Shown: positions 8,404-18,707 of the stretch, piece by piece
Numbering within the stretch: position 1 is the stretch's first letter
Layout: each line of letters starts with the position of its first letter
Assembly (NCBI RefSeq): GCF_003054445.1
Contig: NC_042507.1
Coordinates: forward strand, 434,001 to 498,000
From: Pichia kudriavzevii
Taxonomy: Eukaryota; Ascomycota; Pichiomycetes; Pichiales; Pichiaceae
DNA: 64,000 bases
Direction: 5' to 3'
Position numbers and translations under genes: made by a program
The notes under the pieces: generated by a model
The model's database searches: none
What the model was told of the DNA's origin: nothing
The model's input: the letters and a program-made list of their open reading frames with translations, nothing else

Positions 8404-10485
8404 ATGAATATTATTCTTTTACTAATAGCTCTGACTATCAATATCTGCTTTGCAGAATCAAAGCTGTTAGGCACGACATTGGGTCAAGTTAATGCCGGTG
8501 TTGCAGAATTTTGGGGTTGTGAAATTGGTGTTAGAAGTTATGTTGTAGACTTCAAGCCACCTCTTACCAGTGCCTACTCAAAGTACCATGATAAACCATG
8601 TGGTTACCCCCCATTGATTGGAACAATGATGGTTTGCTTTACTAATTTGACCGGCAATACCAGTGAAAAATACATTGAGAAACTTTCAATGTTGACTGCT
8701 GAAAAATGCAATGAATTTAGTTCTTTCAACTACACCGCTGAGTTTTATAAGCAACAGTATTATAATGCAACTAAACATCTTGTCGATTATAGAGATGTGA
8801 AAAATTTATCACAGCCAATCTATTCTCCTCTTACAACTAATGTTTCCAAGTACTATGCTTCCTTTAAATACTACAAAAGTTACTATGCCAATGTCGATAA
8901 TAGTACATATTTTGCGGTAGGTATCTGTGGTTACTTCCTGGCATTGATTATCATTGGGGCTATCCATAACTTTTGTAGGGAAACCTCAGTTGCAAAATCG
9001 ATCAACGGCACCAGAATTGTCAAATTATTTCAAAGGTATATTGTTTTCCCAACATTGCTCCCAGGTGGAAAGTATTATGAAGCATATGGATGGAAATATT
9101 TTACAATCTTGTCGCCAAATAGAGCCCAATTTCTGGTTGACTTTGTACTCATGCTACTTCAGATTGGGTTTTACGGAGCAACCTATTATCATGCAACACA
9201 TAAAAATTACCTAAGATTTTTGGCCGATAAGACAGGTATCATGTCGTTTGGTAAGATTCCATTATTGATTCTATTTGCAGGAAGAAATAATTTCCTGTTA
9301 TGGATCACTGGTTGGTCATATAACACGTTTTTGCATTTCCACAAAACGTTATCGTACTGGATGATTCTTGATGCTGTTATCCACTCGATTTCATGGACTA
9401 TCTTAGAATTGGGCTATTATGTTGAAAGTCTGAAAGAGCTTTACTTTGCATGTGGTGTTGCCGCTACAGTGATTGGTTGTGTTATGATTGGCCAAAGCTT
9501 ACATCCCTTGCGCTGCATTTCTTATGAAGTATTTCTAATAGGACATATCGTGTTGGCTATCGGATTCATTGCAATGTGTTGGAATCACTGTAACATTCTT
9601 GGATGGATGGAGTGGCTTGTTGCAGCCTGCTGTGTTTGGTTCTTTGACAGATTGGTCCGAGTCATTCGGATGTGTTGTTTTGGAATCAGGACAGCTAAGA
9701 TTAGCGTTGTGGGTAAAGACCTAATAAAGGTTGAAGTGAACAAGCCAACATGGGTGAGACACTCACCAGGCCACTATTACTATGTTTACTTTGCGGGATG
9801 GAACATGTGGCAGAACCATCCGTTCACCACAGTGCAAGAGGGGGACAAGCTATGCACATATATTAGAGTTAAGAAAGGTCTGACTCAAAGGGTATTTGAA
9901 ACTGTCTCAGCAAATGGAGGTAAGATGGAATGGAAAGTATGCTACGAGGGACCATACGGGGGTAACGGATCATACATGATGAAGAAATATGACGATTCCC
10001 TGCTAATTGCAGGAGGATCGGGTGTTCCTGGTATCCTGGATGAAGCTTCCAGAACATCAGAGGGCAAGATGGTATGGATTGCACAAACCTTGGACTCAGT
10101 AAAGGCATACGAAATGATGCTCAGAAACGTGAAGTTGGATCTGGAGCTGTACATAACCAGAGAGCAGGGATCAGAGAAGACAATGAGACTAAAAGAGCTA
10201 TGGGGCGAGGCAGAGTCGGAGGATACATCCAGTACTGACGATAAGTCTAATAGTGCTACTGAACTTGAAATCAAGTCATGTGGGCAGCAAGTGCATGCTT
10301 ATTACGGCAAACCAAATGTTGCCGAGATTGTGGACAAATACGTGAGAGAGTCACCAAGCAGTAACGTGGGAATCATTGCATGTGGTCCGCCAAAAATGAT
10401 GGATGAACTATCTCATACCATGTCTTTGAATGTTACTAAATGGGACAAGTCTGTTGATTATTATTCTGAATTTCAAATTTGGTAA
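8404..10485 (+). CDS. Ferric/cupric reductase transmembrane protein (FRE family)
   Basis: 693 codons from the ATG at 8404; the open frame extends upstream only to a TTG. It reduces extracellular ferric or cupric ions at the plasma membrane using cytosolic NADPH. A hydrophobic signal peptide (~1-18) precedes a Cys-containing glycosylated outer domain with several N-x-S/T sites. Several membrane helices follow. Histidines near 313 and 327 and near 381 and 395, each pair 14 apart, fit the two b-type hemes of the ferric reductase domain. The FAD motif HPFTTV is at ~472-477, the NADPH-binding GGSGVPG at ~537-543, and a C-terminal CGPPKMM completes the fold. A TATA box and a possible Aft motif lie upstream. 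Which FRE paralogue it is cannot be said. Confidence 0.93.
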   Translation: MNIILLLIALTINICFAESKLLGTTLGQVNAGVAEFWGCEIGVRSYVVDFKPPLTSAYSKYHDKPCGYPPLIGTMMVCFTNLTGNTSEKYIEKLSMLTAEKCNEFSSFNYTAEFYKQQYYNATKHLVDYRDVKNLSQPIYSPLTTNVSKYYASFKYYKSYYANVDNSTYFAVGICGYFLALIIIGAIHNFCRETSVAKSINGTRIVKLFQRYIVFPTLLPGGKYYEAYGWKYFTILSPNRAQFLVDFVLMLLQIGFYGATYYHATHKNYLRFLADKTGIMSFGKIPLLILFAGRNNFLLWITGWSYNTFLHFHKTLSYWMILDAVIHSISWTILELGYYVESLKELYFACGVAATVIGCVMIGQSLHPLRCISYEVFLIGHIVLAIGFIAMCWNHCNILGWMEWLVAACCVWFFDRLVRVIRMCCFGIRTAKISVVGKDLIKVEVNKPTWVRHSPGHYYYVYFAGWNMWQNHPFTTVQEGDKLCTYIRVKKGLTQRVFETVSANGGKMEWKVCYEGPYGGNGSYMMKKYDDSLLIAGGSGVPGILDEASRTSEGKMVWIAQTLDSVKAYEMMLRNVKLDLELYITREQGSEKTMRLKELWGEAESEDTSSTDDKSNSATELEIKSCGQQVHAYYGKPNVAEIVDKYVRESPSSNVGIIACGPPKMMDELSHTMSLNVTKWDKSVDYYSEFQIW

Positions 10486-10680
10486 TACTTTACAACTCTT
10501 AAACAGCTAGTTTTCGAACCGATTTTGATATATTTTGTTAGATTTTGTACTTCTTATATAGTTATTAAGGAAAAAAGTAAACCTATGAATTGACGTAAGT
10601 TGATGCAAAGAATTTCGCTTCTAATACCGAATATCCTTTGATATAAATAAGTATATAGAATACAAATATGTTTTCAGCTA

Positions 10681-13600
10681 TTACATTCTTCTTCTTTTAG
10701 CTTTGTAGTATCCATTTTCATCCTTGTTGTTTCTACGTTTTTCTCTTTCATGTGCATGCTTTTTTAGTTTTCTTTTAGCATAAACTTCGGGATTATTTAA
10801 AGCTAGTTGTGCCCTTCGAGTCTTTCTTTCATATCTTCTATGTTGAATTGTTTTCATTGCTGCTGAGAGAAGAATATTATAGTCTGAAATACCAATTTTT
10901 TTTGATAGTTTCTCTAGGCAAGCTGTTGCTAGATTAGGCAGAGCCTTTTCATCATCTTCACCGTCGACCAGATCAGCTTCAGAAATGTGAAGTAACGGGA
11001 TCAGCAAAGTTTCAGATAACGCCTCCTTTAGTTTCTCCTCACTCAAAAATGTAGTCAAAAACTCACAATAAGAAATGATGGCTCTTTTAGTAACCAACAT
11101 ATCATTATAATCTCTCGAGTCATTTTTCAATATAGCTGCAGAACGATTTAGTGCCCAATCAAATGCACTCTTAAATTTCCGTTGTTTATCTGGGGATTCA
11201 TTCTCATCTTCATCTTCATCTCGACCTTCTTGCTTTTGCTCTTTTTTGATGTTAATAAACTTCGTTTCTTCTCTATCCCATTTCTTCGAGATATATACTA
11301 AGTTAGCAGTAGCTTGCAGTGCTAGATTTTCCGAAATATCGGGTGCCCCCAATTGACGGAAAGTTCTATATGCGATAGTCTGGATTGTAGAATCCGAAAC
11401 TTCGAATTCGAATGACTCGTTATTCTTATCAACCACCTGCTTTAACAACTTGAAAATTAATCGAGAAGACGATAATCTTACCCAAGAGTGTGGATATAAC
11501 ATAGCATTGATAATATCGCTCCATAGTTTTTCATATTTATTCCCAAAGGTGTTAGTTTTACCACTTAGGGTTTCGAATACCGTTAAGCATGAATACACCA
11601 TCTGCCACTCAACTTCAACAGCAGAATCAGCTGCTTCGTCATCACTTTCAGATTCATCATCGGACCTTTTGGCGGCATTTAACGTCTTTATAATTCTTTC
11701 TGCTACTTGATTGTCCAAGGCTTCATTGAAAGGAAAATCCAGTGTACTGAGAATTACTTTGTACACGTTTAATCCACACCTAACCAGCAGTGGCTTTTTA
11801 TTTTGGTTCAGCCATGAACTCGTATACTTTTTAACAAACTCCATATCCATATCACTCTCGTGTAACCTTTTAAAAAGAACGCCTAGAATTTCTGTTGCAC
11901 TCTCCCTACAACTTGGATTGTCATCTGTAATTGAAACATTTGCCAGGGAAATAAAAAAGGAGGTTGCTAGTCTACCCAATAGTTCTTTTGAAGCCTTTTT
12001 AACGATAGTTAAAATTAGTTCCATGACAGACAATCTACCTGCATATGCTGGATATTTCAAGTTGTTGATGATTAGCTTGAACTGTTTTTCCAACCGACCT
12101 CTACTTTGATCGTACTCCATTAAAAAGGTGTAAAACACACTTCTTGCAACTTGCCTAATTTCAGATGTGGTACTAGTGACCATCAATTTAGAGACAACAT
12201 CCATACAGTCATAAACTTCTGGAATCATTATACGTTTGAAAAGAATGCTTTTTAAGAAACCAAACGCTGTTGCTTGTCTCTCAGGAGAATCCAAATCAGG
12301 TTCAACTTTTTTGAGAATATAACTGATTGCTGTGTCTCTTAGTTCCAAATCATTTTTGAAACGAATAACATTAGACAAGAACTTCAAGCAAAATTGGCAT
12401 ATGTCATTATTCGTGCTAGGCATATCTTGCAGGATTTTCAAAACGTCGTTAGCAGCATCAGTGAATTTGGAATCAACATCTGGAGAGAATTCCAATCTTA
12501 CAAGCATCGTCATAACTTTCAATGACGAAATCACAACCCCTTCACTTTCAGAAGAAAGACTTTCTTGGAGTTGAGGAACAAATGGCGCCAGATAAGCAGC
12601 TTTGAAAAGGCTCTCATGCTTGGAAATTGCAGTTCTCAACAAGTCAAATGCAAATTGCTTCAAGGTAGTAATGTATAAGGAGTATTCCATCTGTGTTTTT
12701 TGCGGTCTGGCATCAAGTTGAACCAAAAATCTAGAAGTTTTTTCATCGACATCAGTCTCTTTTTTGTGTTTTCTGGATTCTATGATATCATTTGCTTGAA
12801 TGTAGATTTCATTGCATAATACCAAAATATCAGTCGAGGAACCTTCTTCATTTCTATTTAGACCATGTGAGAATCTTTTCATCAATTGCTCTAACTTTGT
12901 TTGCGATTTTAACGATAGCCTTTCATTAAGGAGGTACTTGACGGGAGTCAATAAATAATTAAAGTCTTTCAAAAATATATTGGCAGAAATAAGTTCTCCC
13001 GTGTCAAAACTTTTGTTATGTTTGATCTCCTTTGCTTTATTACTATAACCTGATGCTTCTTTTTCTTCTGAAGCTTCTCCAAAAATATCATTCATTATGG
13101 AAGCCATAATCATTTCGACCGAATCACCTAAGGAGCCATGTACTAGGTATGGGCTCATGATAGTAAGGATGTGATGAATAGTGAAACTTAAAATATGGAT
13201 TTGTGGACCCCTAGTTAAAGCACTCTTCAACTCCTTAATAATGAACTTCAAATAATGTGGTCCTAAGAATACGGCAATTCTACCAAGGTGCTTTCTAACG
13301 GAATCTCTTAAGTTTTCAGATCTGGCTCTTAAGATTTGGCAAATATTAGTCAGCAAACCAGCTAGTTCTGAATTAATCTTACTCTGGGAACAACAGACAA
13401 TAAACGATATCATAGCTTCCGAAATAGGAACTCTTATAACAACAGTATCTTCGTTTCTAACAGATAAAATCTTTTGCAACTTTGGAATAATTTCTAAAGT
13501 AATAAAACTGTCGATTGTTTCAATTTTTGGATAATCAGCTGGTTTAGTGCTTGGTTCAATATTCCATTGTCTCATTGCACCGGACATGGACACGATCAGT

Positions 13601-16600
13601 AATATAGAATCTCTTAATTTTTCATGTTGTTGTTTAGCTTGTGCAGTATTCATTATGCTCACATATCTGGCTAAAATAGCCTTAAACTGGTTCCAACTAA
13701 CATATTGTGCCAAATGTTTTATGGATGCAACCGTTTCGTTTGCCAAATTTCTGTACTTTTCTTCTGTCCAAAAAGCATAATGTTCAATAATTGGTAAAAT
13801 ATAGTGGGATATACTATTTGGGCTTAGTTTAGAGGCCAATTTGTTGATTAGTCTTAAGCCTTTCTGTCTTCTAAACACTTGTAAATGAATGATATCGTCG
13901 AAAAAGTCAGCTTCTTCGTCTTCTTCATCATAGTTAAGCAGAACTGACTTCATATCTTCAAATTCAGTGTAATATTTGACATTTTTAACAATATGACTTA
14001 GTATACGAACATTTTCAAATCTCACTAATTCGTGTTTTTTCTTTAACCCAGTTTTAATTGTTGGGATGATCAACTCTTTCATTTGTTTGATGTATTCAGC
14101 AGCTTCCGATTCACTTTTCAAAGTAATTGAATCAATGTAACGAGTAAAGGTATAACCAGCAGATGACCGTAAGGATTGATCATTTTCATCATTCAAAAAG
14201 AACATACAAGTGTAAAGGATAGGAATCCAATCTGTGGTATTCAATACAGAATAATCCTTTTCATTTAATTTGCTGAATGCTTGCAATCTTCTGTCATAAT
14301 CAGGCTCTCTGAATCTCTTAGAATCATACGCATTGAGTTCAATGACAAGCTGACAAACTTTTTCCAATTCAGTGAATCTATTAGAAACTCCATAGAAGAC
14401 TGTAGAAATAACATTCCTCATTTCAGATTGTTGACATGTACTGTACAGTTTTGAAATGTTTGTATATATAGGTAAAATATCATTGTAAGAACATTCATAA
14501 TCTTCAACAAGCAAAGCTATCATTCTTACAATATCAACCTTCACAGGCATTTCAATCTGAGAAGTAGGTTTTCCTAGAGCCATAGTCAAGGAATCAAGTA
14601 AAACCTTTCTATTTTCATTATCAGTGACGTACTCATTAGAAACAAACGACAACAAAACTTGGGTCGCAAAAGAATTAACTTCACTGCTGGAGCTATTTTC
14701 GAAAATCTTGACCAAACTATCCAAACATTCTGATATAACAATTGTCAGAAGCTCAATCAGTTGATCATCTTTGTGTGGGATATTGATTAAAGCTAAGATA
14801 AACTGCAATATCAAAACCAGGACAGGATCCTTTGCATTAGGGTTAGGCAAAATAGACATTAAAGCTTTCACTGGCAAGTAATCATCCTTATATAGGAAAA
14901 ATAACTTAGTTGGCTCACACCATAATTGGGTCATGATCTTCATTAAGAAGGAAGGGCTGGATAAGTTCTCAACACCAAATTTATTCATCTTTGACTTAAG
15001 TAAGTTTTCGTAAATAATATCACCATAGGAAGTCCATTTGTAATCATCTCCCAGATATTGGAATAGGTGATACAAGAGTTTGAATCCACTTTTCCTACCA
15101 TTTCTTGCTGACTTTTCAATCAAAGGATCTTCAAAGCCTTGTGCATTTTCAATTGCATATTCAACAATAGACAAAGAATAAAGCAGGGGCTTGACAATGA
15201 CTGATAGGCACTCACTGTGATTTTTACCGAGAGTTTCACACACTTCAAGATTCATATTGATAAAACCGTTGATGTGTGTTAATAATTTTCTGTTGATTCC
15301 ATCCTTTCCTACAGTGCCTGTTTTTTCAAATGAACCGATCTTAAACTTCCAGAAGGTAAGACGCAGGAAATCGGTGATATATTCATCTTTTAAGTTATTC
15401 AAGGATTTAATTGCAGCGATCTTTCTACCAGCTTTGGTACTATTCGTCTTTAGGGTTTGTGCACGACCAAAAAGAATCCTCAAAACAAGGGGCATTAGCT
15501 CAGGAATGTCATTAGATTCAATTGTGGATTTTTCTTTACCCTGTAAAAATAAAACTATTTCATCTCTAAAAAGGGTATCATCCAATAAGTTTTTCAAATG
15601 TTTAGAGTATTTGTTGTATACCGAATTCTTGGTATTAAGCAGACAATCTAATGCTAGTTTCTGAACTTCAGTTTGTCTGTCCATTAACAAAGTTAGCAGT
15701 AAATCAACAATTTTCTCAAATGAGTAAACCTTTTGCAAGTTGTTGAAACGGGCCAATAATCCAACCAAACCGTTCCTATCAGCCATGGTCCAACCATCAA
15801 GCAATGATCCCGTCTCTGCACTGCCAACATCATCCGCATCATCGTTAACTAGAAATGGAACCAAGTCTTTAAAGTTCTCCTCTGCAACAGATGGGATTTT
15901 ATTTAATAATTTTATAACTTGGTACCTAACAAAATCAGTGGGCAAGCCATGCTTTCTTTTAGATTCAGATAATTCAATGATCGAATGATTAGCATCTTCA
16001 TACTTGTGGAAAATATTTTCCTCAAAATTGGTCATCATAGTATGGAGCCTTGAATCTTGGGGTAGCCAGGTGGTAATATCGGATTTTTCATTGAAGTTGT
16101 CAAACTCATAATCTAAATATATGTTTTCATGCATATTCTTATAATTCATCGAAATAAATTCATATGATAGTTTCCATACCAAATCAGAGATCTGATTGAC
16201 AGTCTTTTGGACGAACTCTTGAACACCTTGCCAGGATGGGGAGAATTTGTTAGACAATTGACCAAAAAGAAAGTTTGTGACTATCTGGTTGATCAAAGGA
16301 GATTGATTAGAATAATCTTGTGCTAGATTTCTGAATCGTAATGGCACATCTCTAGCATGTTGCAGAGTTAGTGGAATCTGTTCAATGGTACGGCATATCA
16401 AAACTGCGTCTGGAATTTCCTTCCCAGACTTATTAAAAATGCATATTATCAGATCCAAAGCTTTTTCTCTGGCTTCGTGGGATGAAGATTTCAAAACAGT
16501 CGATAATGAGGAAATGATTGAGACTTTAGCAGAATCAATAAATTTTAAGGAATTTGGGTTGGATATGGTAGCTATTGAATTGATCAGTTTTTCAAGGTTT

Positions 16601-18348
16601 GTAATGAATAGTGTACTGTCTATAAGGATATCAATTTTAGAGAAACATATTTCAAGTACTTGGTAAACTTGTTCATCTGTAAGTTTTTGTTTATGTAATG
16701 CACCAATAGTAGCGCCGAAAACATCTAAAATAAAGAAGTCAGTGACCACAGTACAATTGTTTAGCAAGCTAAGGAAATGAATTAAAAGAGAAGCATCAAA
16801 TTGGATAGAGCAATTTTGAAGAATCAGTAGTCTCCAATAGCTATTTATTAAAGAATCTTTATTCTTGATGCCATCGATTTCCTTAAAAGATTTCAAAATG
16901 AAAGCTTTGAAGTCATTTGAGATAATAATATTGAAACCTGATGATGGGTCAATTAAGTTTTTATCATCCATTTTTGCTATAAAATAGGCAATTTCTTTGA
17001 AACTATCCTTCCAATGTTGGGTTATAAAAGAAGTGACGCTATTTTTGGCCAATTGCAGGGTCCTCGCTTTGTTCATTTCAGTTGAAGTGTCAATGAATGA
17101 TAGAAATGCAGCACCGTCATTTAGTTTAGTCATAACTTTGAGAATAATCACATGATATTTACTTAATGACAACATGTCTGCATTTCTTATAATTACTGAA
17201 CACCAGGAAGCCATTGAGTTTTGAAAATCCAGCTGATACTCGACAAATTCATTCTCTCTGTCTGCGCCCATCTCAACATCCTGCTGTCTCATTGATAGAG
17301 ATGCATCATACAATATTTCCACAAATTTGAGTATATCACCCCACTCAGCAACTCGTTTACCCGATTCCGCAAAAGATAATGTAAGCAATATTTGGGCAAT
17401 ACATGTTAGAATCTTGAAGTTTAACTTGTCGTGCTTGTCCAATATATCCTTCAGAGCTATGATCAAGATATCGTATAACTGCGATGAGTTTTCTTTGGAT
17501 TCGGTATAGTCCAGTATATCCATAATAATATCAGACAACACGGCGGCAGATTTCGGATTCTCAATAGCACATTTTGCCAAGATTGGTAAGATTATCCCAG
17601 ATTTCGAATGTAAGACACCAGAAGCACTCTTCAAAGATTCTGCAAACATAATGGTCAATGCCAAATGGTAAGAAGGGGAGTAATCATGAAGCAACTCTGG
17701 GGAGCTGAAGACATCCGACACAAGCGCTTGCAACGTGGAAACATTAGACTTTCTAATCAAGAATGAAAGAGCTTCAGATGCAAATCTAGTAACATAGTCT
17801 TTATTTTTGACTGTTAAGAGAGGCAATAGGGATTTGAAGGTTGGTCTCAGGTCGGACGAGAGGATCTTAGAGAGATATTTGAAAATGTATGCAAGAGTAT
17901 TGAAGATCATTTCTAGTGACTGTGGATCCTGTTGATTTAACGAAATTTCTCTGATAATCTCAAGTGCACGAGGATAATATTCCATAAAGTCGGGTCCTAA
18001 ATCATGACAAAATTGAGAGAGTAGTTCTAAAGTTGGCTGTAGCGATAGGGGATCATTGTACATCAGAGTTTTGTCTAGCGCATGAAAAATGGTATCTTTA
18101 TGGTACAATAATTGTGGTAAGCTCATGGTGATAGGCTCTACAACTTCGACTAACTCTTGGAAATTCTTGGATAAGTTCACCTCTCTCCAATGTTCTAATG
18201 TCGATAGAAAATGTGAGATTTCAGCATCATGAAATGCCTTTCTTTTGATATCTTTCAAAGGGTCAATTTTTATAGAGTCGACATGGTCTCTAAACGACTT
18301 ATAAGACCACTTTCTGGAAGAGGCAGTCTTGCCTACTTTTTTAGCCAT
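10681..18348 (-). CDS. UTP20: U3 snoRNP / SSU processome component
   Basis: 2555 codons in one uninterrupted frame, close to the ~2490 residues of S. cerevisiae Utp20. The N terminus (SSRKWSYKSFRDHVDSIKID) and the long series of helical HEAT-type repeats are typical. So is the DRIM-type central region and the extremely basic C terminus (RKLKKHAHEREKRRNN). It acts in the nucleolus as a scaffold of the 90S pre-ribosome for 18S rRNA processing. The ATG at 18348 gives the conserved start. It converges with the ferric reductase (195 bp apart) and diverges from the RMD1-like gene across 359 bp that carry RRPE-like words. No frameshift or gap is apparent despite its length. Confidence 0.96.
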   Translation of the reverse strand: MAKKVGKTASSRKWSYKSFRDHVDSIKIDPLKDIKRKAFHDAEISHFLSTLEHWREVNLSKNFQELVEVVEPITMSLPQLLYHKDTIFHALDKTLMYNDPLSLQPTLELLSQFCHDLGPDFMEYYPRALEIIREISLNQQDPQSLEMIFNTLAYIFKYLSKILSSDLRPTFKSLLPLLTVKNKDYVTRFASEALSFLIRKSNVSTLQALVSDVFSSPELLHDYSPSYHLALTIMFAESLKSASGVLHSKSGIILPILAKCAIENPKSAAVLSDIIMDILDYTESKENSSQLYDILIIALKDILDKHDKLNFKILTCIAQILLTLSFAESGKRVAEWGDILKFVEILYDASLSMRQQDVEMGADRENEFVEYQLDFQNSMASWCSVIIRNADMLSLSKYHVIILKVMTKLNDGAAFLSFIDTSTEMNKARTLQLAKNSVTSFITQHWKDSFKEIAYFIAKMDDKNLIDPSSGFNIIISNDFKAFILKSFKEIDGIKNKDSLINSYWRLLILQNCSIQFDASLLIHFLSLLNNCTVVTDFFILDVFGATIGALHKQKLTDEQVYQVLEICFSKIDILIDSTLFITNLEKLINSIATISNPNSLKFIDSAKVSIISSLSTVLKSSSHEAREKALDLIICIFNKSGKEIPDAVLICRTIEQIPLTLQHARDVPLRFRNLAQDYSNQSPLINQIVTNFLFGQLSNKFSPSWQGVQEFVQKTVNQISDLVWKLSYEFISMNYKNMHENIYLDYEFDNFNEKSDITTWLPQDSRLHTMMTNFEENIFHKYEDANHSIIELSESKRKHGLPTDFVRYQVIKLLNKIPSVAEENFKDLVPFLVNDDADDVGSAETGSLLDGWTMADRNGLVGLLARFNNLQKVYSFEKIVDLLLTLLMDRQTEVQKLALDCLLNTKNSVYNKYSKHLKNLLDDTLFRDEIVLFLQGKEKSTIESNDIPELMPLVLRILFGRAQTLKTNSTKAGRKIAAIKSLNNLKDEYITDFLRLTFWKFKIGSFEKTGTVGKDGINRKLLTHINGFINMNLEVCETLGKNHSECLSVIVKPLLYSLSIVEYAIENAQGFEDPLIEKSARNGRKSGFKLLYHLFQYLGDDYKWTSYGDIIYENLLKSKMNKFGVENLSSPSFLMKIMTQLWCEPTKLFFLYKDDYLPVKALMSILPNPNAKDPVLVLILQFILALINIPHKDDQLIELLTIVISECLDSLVKIFENSSSSEVNSFATQVLLSFVSNEYVTDNENRKVLLDSLTMALGKPTSQIEMPVKVDIVRMIALLVEDYECSYNDILPIYTNISKLYSTCQQSEMRNVISTVFYGVSNRFTELEKVCQLVIELNAYDSKRFREPDYDRRLQAFSKLNEKDYSVLNTTDWIPILYTCMFFLNDENDQSLRSSAGYTFTRYIDSITLKSESEAAEYIKQMKELIIPTIKTGLKKKHELVRFENVRILSHIVKNVKYYTEFEDMKSVLLNYDEEDEEADFFDDIIHLQVFRRQKGLRLINKLASKLSPNSISHYILPIIEHYAFWTEEKYRNLANETVASIKHLAQYVSWNQFKAILARYVSIMNTAQAKQQHEKLRDSILLIVSMSGAMRQWNIEPSTKPADYPKIETIDSFITLEIIPKLQKILSVRNEDTVVIRVPISEAMISFIVCCSQSKINSELAGLLTNICQILRARSENLRDSVRKHLGRIAVFLGPHYLKFIIKELKSALTRGPQIHILSFTIHHILTIMSPYLVHGSLGDSVEMIMASIMNDIFGEASEEKEASGYSNKAKEIKHNKSFDTGELISANIFLKDFNYLLTPVKYLLNERLSLKSQTKLEQLMKRFSHGLNRNEEGSSTDILVLCNEIYIQANDIIESRKHKKETDVDEKTSRFLVQLDARPQKTQMEYSLYITTLKQFAFDLLRTAISKHESLFKAAYLAPFVPQLQESLSSESEGVVISSLKVMTMLVRLEFSPDVDSKFTDAANDVLKILQDMPSTNNDICQFCLKFLSNVIRFKNDLELRDTAISYILKKVEPDLDSPERQATAFGFLKSILFKRIMIPEVYDCMDVVSKLMVTSTTSEIRQVARSVFYTFLMEYDQSRGRLEKQFKLIINNLKYPAYAGRLSVMELILTIVKKASKELLGRLATSFFISLANVSITDDNPSCRESATEILGVLFKRLHESDMDMEFVKKYTSSWLNQNKKPLLVRCGLNVYKVILSTLDFPFNEALDNQVAERIIKTLNAAKRSDDESESDDEAADSAVEVEWQMVYSCLTVFETLSGKTNTFGNKYEKLWSDIINAMLYPHSWVRLSSSRLIFKLLKQVVDKNNESFEFEVSDSTIQTIAYRTFRQLGAPDISENLALQATANLVYISKKWDREETKFINIKKEQKQEGRDEDEDENESPDKQRKFKSAFDWALNRSAAILKNDSRDYNDMLVTKRAIISYCEFLTTFLSEEKLKEALSETLLIPLLHISEADLVDGEDDEKALPNLATACLEKLSKKIGISDYNILLSAAMKTIQHRRYERKTRRAQLALNNPEVYAKRKLKKHAHEREKRRNNKDENGYYKAKRRRM

Positions 18349-18416
18349 TTAAAGAGTTCTGCTGGTTCGATTGAAGTATTTAGAAGATAAAGAGAAGTCT
18401 ATCAAAAACTATCAAA

Positions 18417-18490
18417 GATTTTTCATGAAGCTGAAAAATATATAACTATATTTTTTTTTGTTTCTCTTTTCAAAAGGCGCAAAAAATTTT
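18417..18490. promoter_or_regulatory. RRPE-like motifs before UTP20
   Basis: AAAAATTTT lies at 18482-18490, and a minus-strand TGAAAAATC at 18417-18425. They lie about 70-140 bp upstream of the UTP20 start. They resemble the ribosomal RNA processing element; I saw no PAC motif beside them. Confidence 0.4.
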
Positions 18491-18707
18491 ATAATCAAAA
18501 AAAGTTAGAAATTTCTAAATTGGGAAAGTATCTGTTATTTTTTTTTCCGCGGATACATCCACATAAGTGGAAGAGGGATATGGGATGCAGGGTCGTACAG
18601 TAGCTGAACAAAGGAAAACACTAGGGAGCGTTCACATAAATAAATCTTTCTGATAGTTTGTATACCAGTTATCTAGAGATATAAAGAGGCAGACGTGAAT
18701 AAATAGT

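Noticed and set aside
18365-18375. GGTTCGATTGA, first taken for a tRNA B box
   Set aside because: It departs from the B-box consensus after GGTTCGA, and no A box, acceptor stem or terminator surrounds it.
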